NCBI GenBank assembly: GCA_035762175.1
Contig: DASTPP010000110.1
Span: 1 to 13,091 of the forward strand
Direction of reading: 5' to 3'
Length of the DNA stretch: 13,091 nucleotides
DNA from: DASTPP01 sp035762175
GTDB lineage: Bacteria; Myxococcota_A; Polyangia; Polyangiales; Polyangiaceae
Shown: one piece after another, positions 1 to 8,128 of the stretch
Numbering within the stretch: position 1 is the stretch's first letter
How the letters are laid out: every line of letters begins with the position of its first letter
Program-made: the position numbers and the translations under genes
The notes under the pieces: generated by a model
Database searches by the model: none
The model's input: the letters and a program-made list of their open reading frames with translations, nothing else
What the model was told of the DNA's origin: nothing

Positions 1-6
1 CCATGG

Positions 7-40
7 GTACCGAAGTACCGACGTACCAGAGTCAAGTCAA
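7..40. repeat. Short direct repeats (8 bp x3, 5 bp x2)
   Basis: GTACCGAA, GTACCGAC and GTACCAGA follow each other at 7-14, 15-22 and 23-30. They are followed by GTCAA twice at 31-40. The patch is much less GC-rich than its surroundings. It may be the edge of a larger array continuing left of the window. Confidence 0.5.
12..40 (-). promoter_or_regulatory. Possible leftward promoter at window edge
   Basis: On the minus strand, TTGACT (40 to 35) is followed 17 bp later by TACTTC (17 to 12). The first element is a good -35 match and the second a poor -10. It lies in an unusually AT-rich patch beyond the end of recA and would drive a gene left of the window, which is not visible. The same patch consists of small direct repeats, so the -35-like sequence may be fortuitous. 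Confidence 0.15.
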
Positions 41-108
41 GCCACGTGCCCGCTTCGGGGCGCCGCGCGGCCGCGCCCCCCGCCCCGACGCCGCTGGCCG
101 GCCGCCAC

Positions 109-123
109 CGGCCCGCCGGGCCG
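109..123 (-). terminator. GC hairpin just past recA, possible terminator
   Basis: CGGCCCG (109-115) and CGGGCCG (117-123) are perfect inverted repeats around a single base, starting 9 bp beyond the recA stop codon. No T-run follows on the minus strand, so intrinsic termination is uncertain. In DNA this rich in GC, short hairpins arise easily by chance. Confidence 0.2.
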
Positions 124-131
124 CCCCGGCG

Positions 132-1151
<1,020 letters not shown>

Positions 1152-1200
1152 GATGAAACCCTCTCTGCTGGTGGGTGAAATCGGGTGGTCTCTGGCCGCC

Positions 1201-1264
1201 GCCTCGGGCGGGGCCGCGCTCGCCTCGGGCCGGGGCCGCGCTCGTCTCGGGCCGGGGCCGCGTC
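1201..1264. repeat. 22-bp tandem repeat, 3 units, recA-comM gap
   Basis: Three near-identical units begin at 1201 (21 bp), 1222 (22 bp) and 1244 (22 bp, last bases diverged), each built around CTCGGGCCGGGGCCGCG. They fill most of the 135-bp gap between comM and recA. The gap would be transcribed if the two genes share an operon. No promoter is evident in the gap, although recA has its own Shine-Dalgarno. Confidence 0.75.
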
Positions 1265-1286
1265 GGGGCCCGCGGCCGGGGCGCGC

Positions 1287-2906
1287 TCAGGCCGCGGGCT
1301 CGCCCCGGGCCGCGCCGTTGAGCGAGCGCACGGTCTCGGGCGACGCCTCGGCCGCGGGCGCGGGCGCCGGCCGGGCCCGCGAGGGCGCGCGATCGAAGGG
1401 CCGCAGCCCGATCGCCTCGGCCAGGTGGGCGGCGCCCACGCGCTCGGCGCCGGCGAGGTCGGCGATCGTGCGGGCGACCTTCAGGGCCTTGCCGTAGGCC
1501 CGCGCCGACAGGCCCAGCCGGTCGACCGCCGCGAGCAAGAGCCGCCGCCCCTCGGCGTCAGGCGTCGCGACGGCCGCGAGCTCGACGGGCGAGAGCGACG
1601 CGTTGAGCGCCGCGCGCAGGCCCCCGGCCTTCGCGCGGGCGAGCTGCCGCGCCCGCGCCTCTTCGACGCGCGCCCGCACCGCCGCCGAGGCCTCGCCCGA
1701 GCCGGGCGAGGCGAGCGAGCCGACGTCGACCGGGGGCAGCGCCACGTGCAGGTCGAAGCGGTCGACGAGCGGGCCCGACAGGCGCCCGAGGTAGCGGCGC
1801 ACCGCCTCGGGCGAGCAGGCGCAGCGGCCCCGCCCGTCGCCGTGGTAGCCGCAGGGGCAGGGGTTGCTCGCCGCCACGACGAGCGGCCGCGCCGGAAAGC
1901 GCGCCCGCGACCGGGCGCGCGCGATGGTGATCTCGCCGTCTTCGAGCGGCTGGCGCAGCGCCTCGAGCGCCGAGCGCCGGAACTCGGCGAGCTCGTCGAG
2001 GAAGAGCACGCCCTGGTGCGCGAGCGACAGCTCGCCGGGCCGCGGCGGGTAGCCGCCGCCGACCAGGCCCGCGTCGCTTGCGGTGTGGTGCGGGCTGCGG
2101 AAGGGCCGCCGCGCGAGCAGCCCGCGCTCGGGCGAGAGCAGGCCCGCGACGCTGTGCACCGCGCTCACCTCGAGCGCCTCGTCTTCGGAGAGCGGCGGCA
2201 GGACGCCCGCGAGCCGCCGCGCCAGCATCGTCTTGCCCCCGCCCGGCGGGCCCACCATGAGCAGGTGGTGGTGGCCCGCGGCCGCGATCTCGAGCGCGCG
2301 CCGCGCCGCCGCCTGCCCCCGCACGTCCGCGAGGTCTTCGCCCTCGGGCGCCTCGGCCGCCGGCGCCCCCGAGGGCCGCGCCCGGTGCAGGTGCACCCCC
2401 CGCTCGAAGTGGTCGACCACCGCGCCCAAGGTCGGCGCGAGCCACGCCCGCACCCCCGCCACCGCCGCCGCCTCGGCCCCGTTCGCCGCCGGCACCAGCG
2501 CGCTCGCGAAGCCCAGCCGCCGCGCGAAGAGCAGCTGCGGCAAGAGCCCCGGCACCGGGCGCACGTCGCCCGCGAGCGAGAGCTCGCCGAGCAAGAGGAA
2601 GCCCGCGAGCGCCTCGGCCGGCACGCGCCCGAGCGCCGCGAGCGCCGCGAGCGCGATGGCCAGGTCGAAGCCGCTGCCGCCCTTGCGCAGGTCGCCGGGC
2701 GCCAGGTTCACCACCAGCCGGTACTCGTCGAGCCCCACGCCGAGCTGCGCGAGCGCCGACCGGATGCGCACGCGGCTCTCGCGCACGCTCGCCTCGGCCA
2801 GGCCCACGAGCTCGAAGCCCGAGGGCCCGGGGCAGCATTCGACCTCGACCCGCACGAGGTGCGCCTCGAGGCCGAAGAGGGTGGTAGTAGCGGTCGTGGC
2901 CAGCAT
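1287..2906 (-). CDS. comM: ComM/YifB family Mg-chelatase-like AAA+ ATPase
   Basis: The product is about 539 residues (family about 500). ComM is a hexameric helicase that promotes branch migration during natural transformation, and its homologues are widespread in non-competent bacteria too. The N-terminal Lon-like domain spans residues 1 to about 185. The ATPase core has Walker A GPPGGGKT (219-226) and Walker B LFLDE (301-305). It also carries a four-cysteine element, NPCPCGYH then CAC (Cys 350, 352, 362, 364), and DRFD (382-385). I chose the ATG at 2906 because MLATTATTTLFGLEA matches the family start and GAGGGG lies 8 bp upstream; the frame is open to 2951. The gene lies 135 bp upstream of recA on the same strand, which fits a shared role in recombination. 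Confidence 0.93.
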   Translation of the reverse strand: MLATTATTTLFGLEAHLVRVEVECCPGPSGFELVGLAEASVRESRVRIRSALAQLGVGLDEYRLVVNLAPGDLRKGGSGFDLAIALAALAALGRVPAEALAGFLLLGELSLAGDVRPVPGLLPQLLFARRLGFASALVPAANGAEAAAVAGVRAWLAPTLGAVVDHFERGVHLHRARPSGAPAAEAPEGEDLADVRGQAAARRALEIAAAGHHHLLMVGPPGGGKTMLARRLAGVLPPLSEDEALEVSAVHSVAGLLSPERGLLARRPFRSPHHTASDAGLVGGGYPPRPGELSLAHQGVLFLDELAEFRRSALEALRQPLEDGEITIARARSRARFPARPLVVAASNPCPCGYHGDGRGRCACSPEAVRRYLGRLSGPLVDRFDLHVALPPVDVGSLASPGSGEASAAVRARVEEARARQLARAKAGGLRAALNASLSPVELAAVATPDAEGRRLLLAAVDRLGLSARAYGKALKVARTIADLAGAERVGAAHLAEAIGLRPFDRAPSRARPAPAPAAEASPETVRSLNGAARGEPAA

Positions 2907-2990
2907 GGCCCGCCCCTCAAGCGAGCCCCGTGCCGCCCGGCGCGAGGCCAATTTTCGCGGCGGGCCGCCCGCCGGCCCTGGCGGAGCCCG

Positions 2991-3012
2991 GCGCCCCGCC
3001 CTGGCGGGGCGC
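2991..3012. terminator. 10-bp GC inverted repeat in comM-MFS gap
   Basis: GCGCCCCGCC (2991-3000) and GGCGGGGCGC (3003-3012) are perfect inverted repeats with 2 bp between them. The hairpin lies about 180 bp past the MFS stop and 85 bp before the comM start. It could terminate the MFS transcript, but no T-run follows. The rest of 2907-3110 shows no gene, only GC-rich sequence and one AT patch near 2950. Confidence 0.3.
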
Positions 3013-3110
3013 GGCCCGAGGCCCCACGCCGAGCGGGCCCGCTCGGGCCGCTCGCCGCGCGAGCCCGGCCCGCACGGCGACGGCCGCGCCCCGCCGGAGC
3101 GCGCGCCGCC

Positions 3111-3230
3111 TCTACGTCGCCGCGCCCTCGCTGGGCCCCGACGCGCACTTACTACGTCGCCGCGCCCTCGCGGGGCCCCGGCGCGCGTTTTCTACGTCGC
3201 CGCGCCCTCGATGGGCTCCGGCGCGCGCTT
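3111..3230. repeat. 40-bp tandem repeat, 3 units, overlapping MFS 3' end
   Basis: Units at 3111-3150, 3151-3190 and 3191-3230 share an exact core CTACGTCGCCGCGCCCTCG and are alike at most other positions. The third unit encodes the last 12 residues and TAG stop of the MFS gene. The other two lie beyond the stop, and each ends (minus strand) in the same TAG. The array looks like repeated copying of the gene's 3' end. Because 40 is not a multiple of 3, the extra units are out of frame with the gene. Confidence 0.85.
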
Positions 3231-4835
3231 TCTCGCGCGCGCGGACGCGGGCAGCGCCGCGCCGCAGAGCGAGGCGATGAGCCCCGCCCCGATGAGGCAG
3301 GCGTAGGCCTTGGCGAACGCGGTCGTCATGCCCGACTCGCCGGCCGCCGCGAGCAGCGTGGCCACGAGCGCGATGCCGAGCACCGCGCCGAACTGCCGCA
3401 CCGCCTGGTTGACCGCGCCGCCGACCGCGAGCTTGTCGGCGGGCAGCGTCGACGTCGCCGCGCCGCTCATCACGGGCAGCACCAGCCCGACGCCGGCGCC
3501 GGTCAGCACGATGCCGGGCAGCCAGGTGGCGAAGAAGTTGGGCTCGAGCCCCGTCGCGCGCATCAGCCAGGCGCTGCCGGCGGCCGACACGAGGCCGCCC
3601 GCGAAGAGCACGGGCCGGCAGCCGTAGCGGTCGGCGAGGCGCCCGCCCACGATCGCCACGGGCACCACCGTCAGCGGCCCGGGCGTGACGGCCAGGCCCG
3701 CCTGCTGCAGCGAGTAGCCCCAGGCCTTCGTCAGAAAGAGCACGTTGCCGAAGAAGGCCGCCGTAAAGCCCGCGTTGAAGACGAAGGTGGCGAAGTTGGC
3801 GAGCGAGAACGAGCGGTCCGAGAAGAGCGCGAGGTCGAGCGCCGGCACCGCCGCGCGCCGCGACCGCGCGACGAACGCCGCCGACGCCGCCCCGCCGAAG
3901 AGCAGCGCCCCGAGCACGCGCCCGCTCGTCCAGCCCCACTCGGGCCCCTTGACCGACCCGAGCGCCAGCGCGCTCAGCGCCGTGACGAGCAGCGCCGCCC
4001 CCACCAGGTCGGGCAGCCGCGACTCGCCGTCGCGCGCCACCTCGACGATGGCGCGGCGGCCGCGCAGCATCGCGTAGAGCGCGAGCGGCACGTTCATGAA
4101 GAACGCCCAGCGCCAGCCCAGGTTCTGCACCACCACCGACCCGAGCGCCGGGCCGAACGCCGCCGCGAGCGCGCTCACCGCGCTCCAGACCCCGAGCGCC
4201 GAGGCCCGCCGCCCGGGCGCGTGCGCGCCGAGCACCAGCGCGAGCGAGGCCGGCATCAGCAGCGCCGCGCCGAACGCCTGCAGCACCCGCGCGCCCACCA
4301 GCGTCGCCACCGAGGGCGCCGCCCCGCAGAGCGCCGAGGCCGCGCAGAACGCCCCGAGCCCCGAGAAGAACGCCCGCTTGTGCCCGAGCCGGTCGGCCAC
4401 CCGGCCCGCCGGCACGAGCAGCGCCGCGTACACGATCGTGTACGCGTTGAGCACCCACGACAGGTCCGCCACCGACGCGCCCTCGAAGCTGCGGCCGATG
4501 TCCGCGAACGCGACGTAGAGCGCCGTGATGTTCAGCGACGACATGAACACCGACAGGCAGCTCACCGCCAGCACGCCCCGCGCGAAGCGCTGGCCCTCGG
4601 CGTCGCCCGCCGGCGGCGCCTTCGCCGGCGCCGGCGGCGCCTTCGCCTCGGCCCCCCGCGCCGCCTGCTGCGCCGCCACCGCCGCCCGCACCCCCCCCTT
4701 GCGCGCCGGCTCGCGCCGGCTCCGCCGCTTGCCCCCGCCCTTGCGGCGCGCCTGCGCGCGCATCCGCCCCAGGCTCAGCCGCTCGGAGTCGCCCGCACCC
4801 CCCGCCGCCGCACCCTCGTTACCCCACCGTCGCAT
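3192..4835 (-). CDS. MFS transporter, DHA2 (EmrB/QacA-type) efflux pump
   Basis: The product is about 547 residues, a proton-driven exporter of the 14-helix drug:H+ antiporter 2 type, in the inner membrane. TM1 starts near residue 85. Motif A GRVADRLGHKR (144-154) lies between TM2 and TM3, and the antiporter motif C region includes GPALGS (228-233). A basic, Ala/Pro-rich cytoplasmic leader of about 80 residues precedes TM1, longer than usual, and contains a run of eight G (4691-4698, coding strand). I placed the start at ATG 4835 (GGAG 8 bp upstream). ATG 4763 is an alternative, and the frame stays open up to 5348. The C-terminus lies in the 40-bp repeat. No regulator gene is adjacent and the substrate is unknown. 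Confidence 0.85.
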   Translation of the reverse strand: MRRWGNEGAAAGGAGDSERLSLGRMRAQARRKGGGKRRSRREPARKGGVRAAVAAQQAARGAEAKAPPAPAKAPPAGDAEGQRFARGVLAVSCLSVFMSSLNITALYVAFADIGRSFEGASVADLSWVLNAYTIVYAALLVPAGRVADRLGHKRAFFSGLGAFCAASALCGAAPSVATLVGARVLQAFGAALLMPASLALVLGAHAPGRRASALGVWSAVSALAAAFGPALGSVVVQNLGWRWAFFMNVPLALYAMLRGRRAIVEVARDGESRLPDLVGAALLVTALSALALGSVKGPEWGWTSGRVLGALLFGGAASAAFVARSRRAAVPALDLALFSDRSFSLANFATFVFNAGFTAAFFGNVLFLTKAWGYSLQQAGLAVTPGPLTVVPVAIVGGRLADRYGCRPVLFAGGLVSAAGSAWLMRATGLEPNFFATWLPGIVLTGAGVGLVLPVMSGAATSTLPADKLAVGGAVNQAVRQFGAVLGIALVATLLAAAGESGMTTAFAKAYACLIGAGLIASLCGAALPASARARKRAPEPIEGAAT

Positions 4836-5327
4836 CGCCAACGCTCCGCCCGGCGGCGAGAGCCGACCGTGACCCGGGAAACGACGCGAGGGAACCTCGT
4901 CGGAAGGGATCGAAGCGATCAGCAGGTGCGAGCTCGAGGGCGGCCCCGCGTCGACCGCCACCACCGCGCACTCGGCGCGCCACCGCGGCCGCGACGCCAG
5001 CTCCGCGACGTTCGCGATCGCCTGATCGATGCTCGCGCCGTCCGACGCGCCGTCTGGCCAGGGCGGCGACGAGGGCGCCGTCTTCGCGTGCCCCGGCAGC
5101 CCCAGCCGCGCCGCCCGGGCGCGCGCCCGGGGCGAAATGTCCCACCGGACGAACACGTCGTCCTGCGTGCCCCGCCAGCGTAGCCGAAAGAGCAGCCCGT
5201 AGTCGGCGCGCCCGGCCACCTTCGCCGCCCCACGGCCCGCCCGGGGCCCCCTGGCATGACCACGGCCTCGTCGCCATGGACGAACTTCGTGCACGACCGA
5301 GGCCACTTGCTCAGGATTGTGCGACAA
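4836..5327 (-). other. Coding-like in-frame extension upstream of MFS, unknown function
   Basis: The MFS frame remains open from 4835 back to a TAG at 5349-5351, with possible starts at TTG 5327 or GTG 5306, neither with a clear Shine-Dalgarno. About 5210 to 4910 has strong coding signature in this frame: third positions nearly all G/C, second positions AT-rich. It translates to a plausible globular segment including LLFRLRWRGTQDDVFVRWDI and SIDQAIANVAELASRPRW. The flanks (5327-5240 and 4905-4835) lose this bias. I do not recognise the family. It could be an extra N-terminal domain of the transporter, or the remnant of a separate small gene that has lost its stop codon. No membrane segment or signal peptide is visible. 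Confidence 0.35.
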
Positions 5328-5440
5328 GTGCCGATAGGCGCCTAGCCCCTAATCGACGAACAAAGCGCCGAACCGAAGCCCCAACCCCTCGCCCAGGGCT
5401 TCCTGACAGGCGTGGCGTCCGATCAAGCCTCCCAGGGTAA

Positions 5441-5469
5441 ATAAAGCCTACGTCGGTTCTTGGGTTCAA
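5441..5469 (-). promoter_or_regulatory. Candidate promoter towards MFS region
   Basis: On the minus strand TTGAAC (5469 to 5464) is followed after 17 bp by CTTTAT (5446 to 5441). It sits in the AT-rich island and points at the coding-like extension and MFS gene. Transcription would start near 5434, about 105 nt ahead of the earliest possible start codon (5327). It overlaps the hairpin and GTTC repeats described separately. Evidence is sequence resemblance only. Confidence 0.35.
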
Positions 5470-5486
5470 GAATCGTTCTTTGACCC
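5456..5486. promoter_or_regulatory. Possible operator: inverted and direct GTTC elements
   Basis: TTCTTG (5457-5462) and CAAGAA (5467-5472) are a perfect inverted repeat around GGTT. A second imperfect one joins GGGTTCAAGAA with TTCTTTGACCC (5462-5486, 9 of 11 paired). GTTC recurs at 5456, 5464 and 5475; the last two are spaced as GTTC-N7-GTTC. The site covers the -35 of the candidate minus-strand promoter, so a repressor is plausible. Confidence 0.3.
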
Positions 5487-5514
5487 GAACTTTAGAGGGG
5501 CCCACCCCGTCGCT

Positions 5515-5635
5515 GGCGCCCTCTGCCCCCCACCGTGCCGTGCGGGCGGGGGCCCGGCGCCCTCCTGCCCCCCAGCACGCCGTGCGGGCGGGGGCCGGGG
5601 CTCTCTGCCCCCTGCGGCGCCGCGTGGGCCGGGCC
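5515..5635. repeat. 41-bp tandem repeat, 3 units
   Basis: Units start at 5515, 5556 and 5597. The first two are close matches (GGCGCCCTC, a CTGCCCCCCA block, then CCGTGCGGGCGGGGGCC); the third is degenerate. Each unit can fold on itself through GCCCCC and GGGGGC or related blocks. No coding signal is seen. Confidence 0.7.
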
Positions 5636-5687
5636 CCACGGCGCATGATTCGCGGCCGTCGCGGGCGCGCCTCGGGCCTGTCACAGA

Positions 5688-5707
5688 AGGCCGCTAAGCT
5701 GCGGCCT
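5688..5707. terminator. 7-bp hairpin upstream of pit
   Basis: AGGCCGC (5688-5694) and GCGGCCT (5701-5707) are perfect inverted repeats with loop TAAGCT. The hairpin lies 277 bp ahead of pit, without a T-run. It could be a regulatory site or an RNA hairpin in a long pit leader; its role is unknown. Confidence 0.25.
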
Positions 5708-5983
5708 GGGAACGATCTACATGCCCCCGCGAGACAGCGCCCCCGCCTCTCCGCGGCGTGCCAGCGGCGTCTCCGCGCTCCCGGCCGAAAAGCCCGGCCC
5801 GCGCGCCGGCCCCTGGGCGCCCGGCGGCCGGCGGCACGAAGGCCCCGTGCGCCGCCCCCCCGCGTTCGAGGCGCGTGACGCGCGCCCGCGCTCGCGCCAC
5901 AAGGGCGCCCGCGGCGCCCGAGCCGGCCGCCCGCGCGCCGCGCCGGCCCACCCGGCGCCCCCAACCCACCCCGGCGGTGAAGA

Positions 5984-7015
5984 ATGGTTAGTCTGCTGAT
6001 CACGGTCGTCGTCGTCGCGCTGCTCTTCGATTACATCAACGGCTTTCACGACGCGGCGAACGCCATCGCCACGGTGGTGTCGACGGGCGTCTTGCCCATC
6101 CGCACCGCCGTCTTCATCGCGGGCGTGCTCAACTTCGTCGGCGCGATCACCGGCACCGCCGTCGCCAAGACGATCGCCTCGGGCTTCGCCGACCCCTCGG
6201 CCGCGCCGCAGCTCGTCGTGCTCTCGGCCCTCATCGGCGCCTGCGTTTGGAACCTCATCACCTGGTGGTATGGCATCCCCTCGAGCTCGTCGCACGCGCT
6301 CATCGGGGGCCTCGCCGGCGCCGTCGTCGGGTACGCGGGCCCGGGCGCCTTCCGCTGGGGCGCGCTCGTCGAGAAGGTGCTCGTGCCGCTCGTCGTCTCG
6401 CCCACCGTCGGCTTCTTCATGGCCTTCGTCGTGATGATCATCCTCCTGTGGATCGTGCGCCGCATGCGCCCGCCCCGCGTGCACCGCGCCTCGCGCGTCA
6501 TGCAGCTCTTCTCGGCCTGCGCCATGGCCTTCTCGCACGGCTCGAACGACGCGCAGAAGGCCATGGGCGTCATCACCCTCGCGCTCACCTCGTTCGTCGC
6601 CGCCGGCCACGCCGGCGCGCTGCCCCCCTGGGCCCTGCCGGGCAAGGGCAACGCGGTGCCGCTCTGGGTCGTGCTCTCGTGCGCCTCGGCGATCGCGCTC
6701 GGCACCATGGCCGGCGGCAAGAAGATCATCAAGACGATGGGCTCGAAGATCATCAAGATCACGCCCCTGCAGGGCTTCGCCGCCGAGACGAGCGGCGCGC
6801 TCACCATCCTCGCCGCCAGCCACCTCGGCGTGCCCGTCTCGACCACCCACTGCATCAACGCCTGCATCATGGGCGTCGGCGCGAGCAAGCGCCTCTCGGC
6901 CGTCCGCTGGGGCGTCGCGGGCAACATCGTGCTCGCGTGGGTGCTCACCATCCCCGCGACCGCCGCCATCGCCTTCGTGACGATGCGCCTCGCCGCCCTC
7001 GTCGCCACCCCCTGA
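5984..7015 (+). CDS. pit: PiT-family inorganic phosphate permease
   Basis: This 343-residue inner-membrane protein is a low-affinity phosphate (or metal-phosphate) permease driven by the cation gradient. Both halves carry the PiT signature: GFHDAANAIAT (20-30) and GSNDAQKAMG (186-195). Each is paired with a second conserved motif, GIPSSSSHA (97-105) and GVPVSTTH (282-289). Hydrophobic segments run throughout, with a basic cytoplasmic loop near 159-170. The ATG has GGTGAAGA immediately upstream. It is the only plus-strand gene, preceded by a long non-coding region and converging on a CDF transporter. The PhoU-like DUF47 partner often found upstream of pit is absent here. The length is at the short end for the family. 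Confidence 0.95.
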   Translation: MVSLLITVVVVALLFDYINGFHDAANAIATVVSTGVLPIRTAVFIAGVLNFVGAITGTAVAKTIASGFADPSAAPQLVVLSALIGACVWNLITWWYGIPSSSSHALIGGLAGAVVGYAGPGAFRWGALVEKVLVPLVVSPTVGFFMAFVVMIILLWIVRRMRPPRVHRASRVMQLFSACAMAFSHGSNDAQKAMGVITLALTSFVAAGHAGALPPWALPGKGNAVPLWVVLSCASAIALGTMAGGKKIIKTMGSKIIKITPLQGFAAETSGALTILAASHLGVPVSTTHCINACIMGVGASKRLSAVRWGVAGNIVLAWVLTIPATAAIAFVTMRLAALVATP

Positions 7016-7019
7016 GCGC

Positions 7020-7168
7020 CGCCGCCCCCGGGCGCGCGGGGCGAGCGCCGTCGAGCTCAGGCGCGGAGCCCGGCCCGCCCCGCCGCCCCCGGGCGCGCGG
7101 GGCCGGGGTCCCGAGACGTGCCCCTCGGCGCTCTCGTGCTCCGCCGCCCCCGGGCGCGCGGGGCCGGG
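7020..7168. repeat. 23-bp direct repeat x3 at exact 61-bp spacing
   Basis: An identical 23-bp sequence starts at 7020, 7081 and 7142. The second and third copies match for 27 bp. The two 38-bp intervals are unrelated to each other. Each repeat can form a GCCCC/GGGGC stem. The array fills the 167-bp gap between the convergent pit and CDF genes, where both transcripts must end, so a two-way terminator role is plausible. Confidence 0.8.
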
Positions 7169-7182
7169 CGCCGCCGCCCGAA

Positions 7183-8091
7183 TCAGTCTTCGGAGTCGGG
7201 CTCGATGAACTGCCACTTCACCTCGGGGCAGCGCTTCTTGACCCGCTCCTCGAGCCGGTTGAACGCCTCGACGAGCTCCTGCGAGACCACGCCCTTCTGC
7301 ACCGAGAGCTTGGCCGCGAGCAGCACCTGCGAGGGCCCCTGCTGCAGCGTGATGACGCGCAAGGTCTCGCCCAGCCGGGCGTCGGCCTTGACCTCGTCGC
7401 GGAAGGCCTGCTCGATGCGCGGGTCGGCCTTCTCGCCGTCGAGCAGCGACTTGACCTCGCGCCCGAGGAAGCCCGCGACCAGCGTGAGCAGCACGCCGAT
7501 GACGGCGCTGCCGTAGCCGTCCCAGTGGGCGTCGCCCGTCAGCACGGCGAGCGCGAGCGCCGCGATGGCGAAGCAGAGGCCGACGACGGCCGCGGCGTTC
7601 TCGGCGAAGAGCACGACCACGTCGACGTCGGTCGTCCGGCGCAGGAAGGCGAAGAAGGGCACCGGCCCGCGCTGCGCGTTGATCGCCCGGTAGCACTGCA
7701 CCGTCGCCGCGCCCTCGAGCACGAGCGAGACGCCGAGCACGGCGAAGCCCGCCCACACGTGCTCGACCGGGTCGGGGTGGATGATCTTGTGCACCCCCTC
7801 GCGGATCGAGAACACGCCCCCGCCGAAGAAGATCATCAGCGCCACCAGGAACGACCAGAAGTAGGCCGCGCGCCCGTAGCCGAGCGGGTGCGTCTCGTCG
7901 GCCGGCGTCTCGGCCTGCTTGGCGCCGATGAGCAGCAAGATCTGGTTGGTGCAGTCGGCCGACGAGTGAATCGCCTCGGCCAGCATGGCCCCCGAGCCCG
8001 TGACGGCCGCCGCGACGCCCTTCGAGAGCGCGATGGCGACGTTGACCGCGAGCGAGCCGATGATGACCTTGATCGAGCCTCCGGCCGACAT
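7183..8091 (-). CDS. Cation diffusion facilitator (CDF) family transporter
   Basis: A 302-residue inner-membrane exporter of divalent metal (zinc, iron, manganese or similar) in exchange for protons. Visible are GSGAMLAEAIHSSADCTNQ (32-50) with the TM2 metal pair His42/Asp46, HPLGYGRAAYFW (68-79) typical of the TM2-TM3 loop, and six hydrophobic segments. A hydrophilic C-terminal domain follows from about 215. In TM5 the usual Asp/His-x3-Asp pair is replaced by Glu164-Asn165 (FAENAAAVVG), as in the SLC30A9-like branch, which usually has Glu-Asp. Metal specificity therefore cannot be read from it. The ATG at 8091 lacks a strong Shine-Dalgarno. TACAGT (8105 to 8100) could be a -10 box giving a very short leader. 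Confidence 0.93.
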   Translation of the reverse strand: MSAGGSIKVIIGSLAVNVAIALSKGVAAAVTGSGAMLAEAIHSSADCTNQILLLIGAKQAETPADETHPLGYGRAAYFWSFLVALMIFFGGGVFSIREGVHKIIHPDPVEHVWAGFAVLGVSLVLEGAATVQCYRAINAQRGPVPFFAFLRRTTDVDVVVLFAENAAAVVGLCFAIAALALAVLTGDAHWDGYGSAVIGVLLTLVAGFLGREVKSLLDGEKADPRIEQAFRDEVKADARLGETLRVITLQQGPSQVLLAAKLSVQKGVVSQELVEAFNRLEERVKKRCPEVKWQFIEPDSED

Positions 8092-8128
8092 GGCGGCGCA
8101 CTGTACCCCAGTTCGCGCCCGCGTTGAG

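Larger units (their letters stand above)
5328..5983. other. Gene-poor region between MFS and pit
   Basis: No convincing gene on either strand: open frames here lack codon-position bias. The left part (5330-5500) is markedly AT-richer and promoter-like. The middle (5515-5635) is a tandem repeat. Then come a clean hairpin (5688-5707) and about 270 bp of featureless GC-rich sequence leading to pit. A single CTGTCAC (5678-5684) resembles one half of a PHO box, but the second half is missing. Confidence 0.6.

Noticed and set aside
1185..5183. Plus-strand open frame of 1332 codons
   Set aside because: It runs antisense to comM and the MFS gene, is dominated by Arg/Pro/Ala, has no recognisable motif, and is explained by the scarcity of stop codons at this GC content.
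5678..5695. PHO box ahead of pit
   Set aside because: Only one half-site (CTGTCAC) matches; the second repeat 11 bp later does not.
5311..6003. Possible gene of 230 codons in the long non-coding region, minus strand
   Set aside because: It crosses the 41-bp repeat, starts inside pit, and shows no second-position or third-position codon bias.
7020..7168. Genuine CRISPR array
   Set aside because: Only three repeats, no cas gene or leader, and the repeat is an extremely GC-rich hairpin like other gap sequences here.
5717..8101. Minus-strand open frame of 794 codons over pit
   Set aside because: It overlaps two well-supported genes (pit and, in another frame, the CDF gene) and has a charged, repetitive composition typical of shadows.
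6247..8127. Plus-strand open frame of 626 codons spanning pit and the CDF gene
   Set aside because: Out of frame with pit and antisense to CDF; no domain or motif and extreme Arg/His content.
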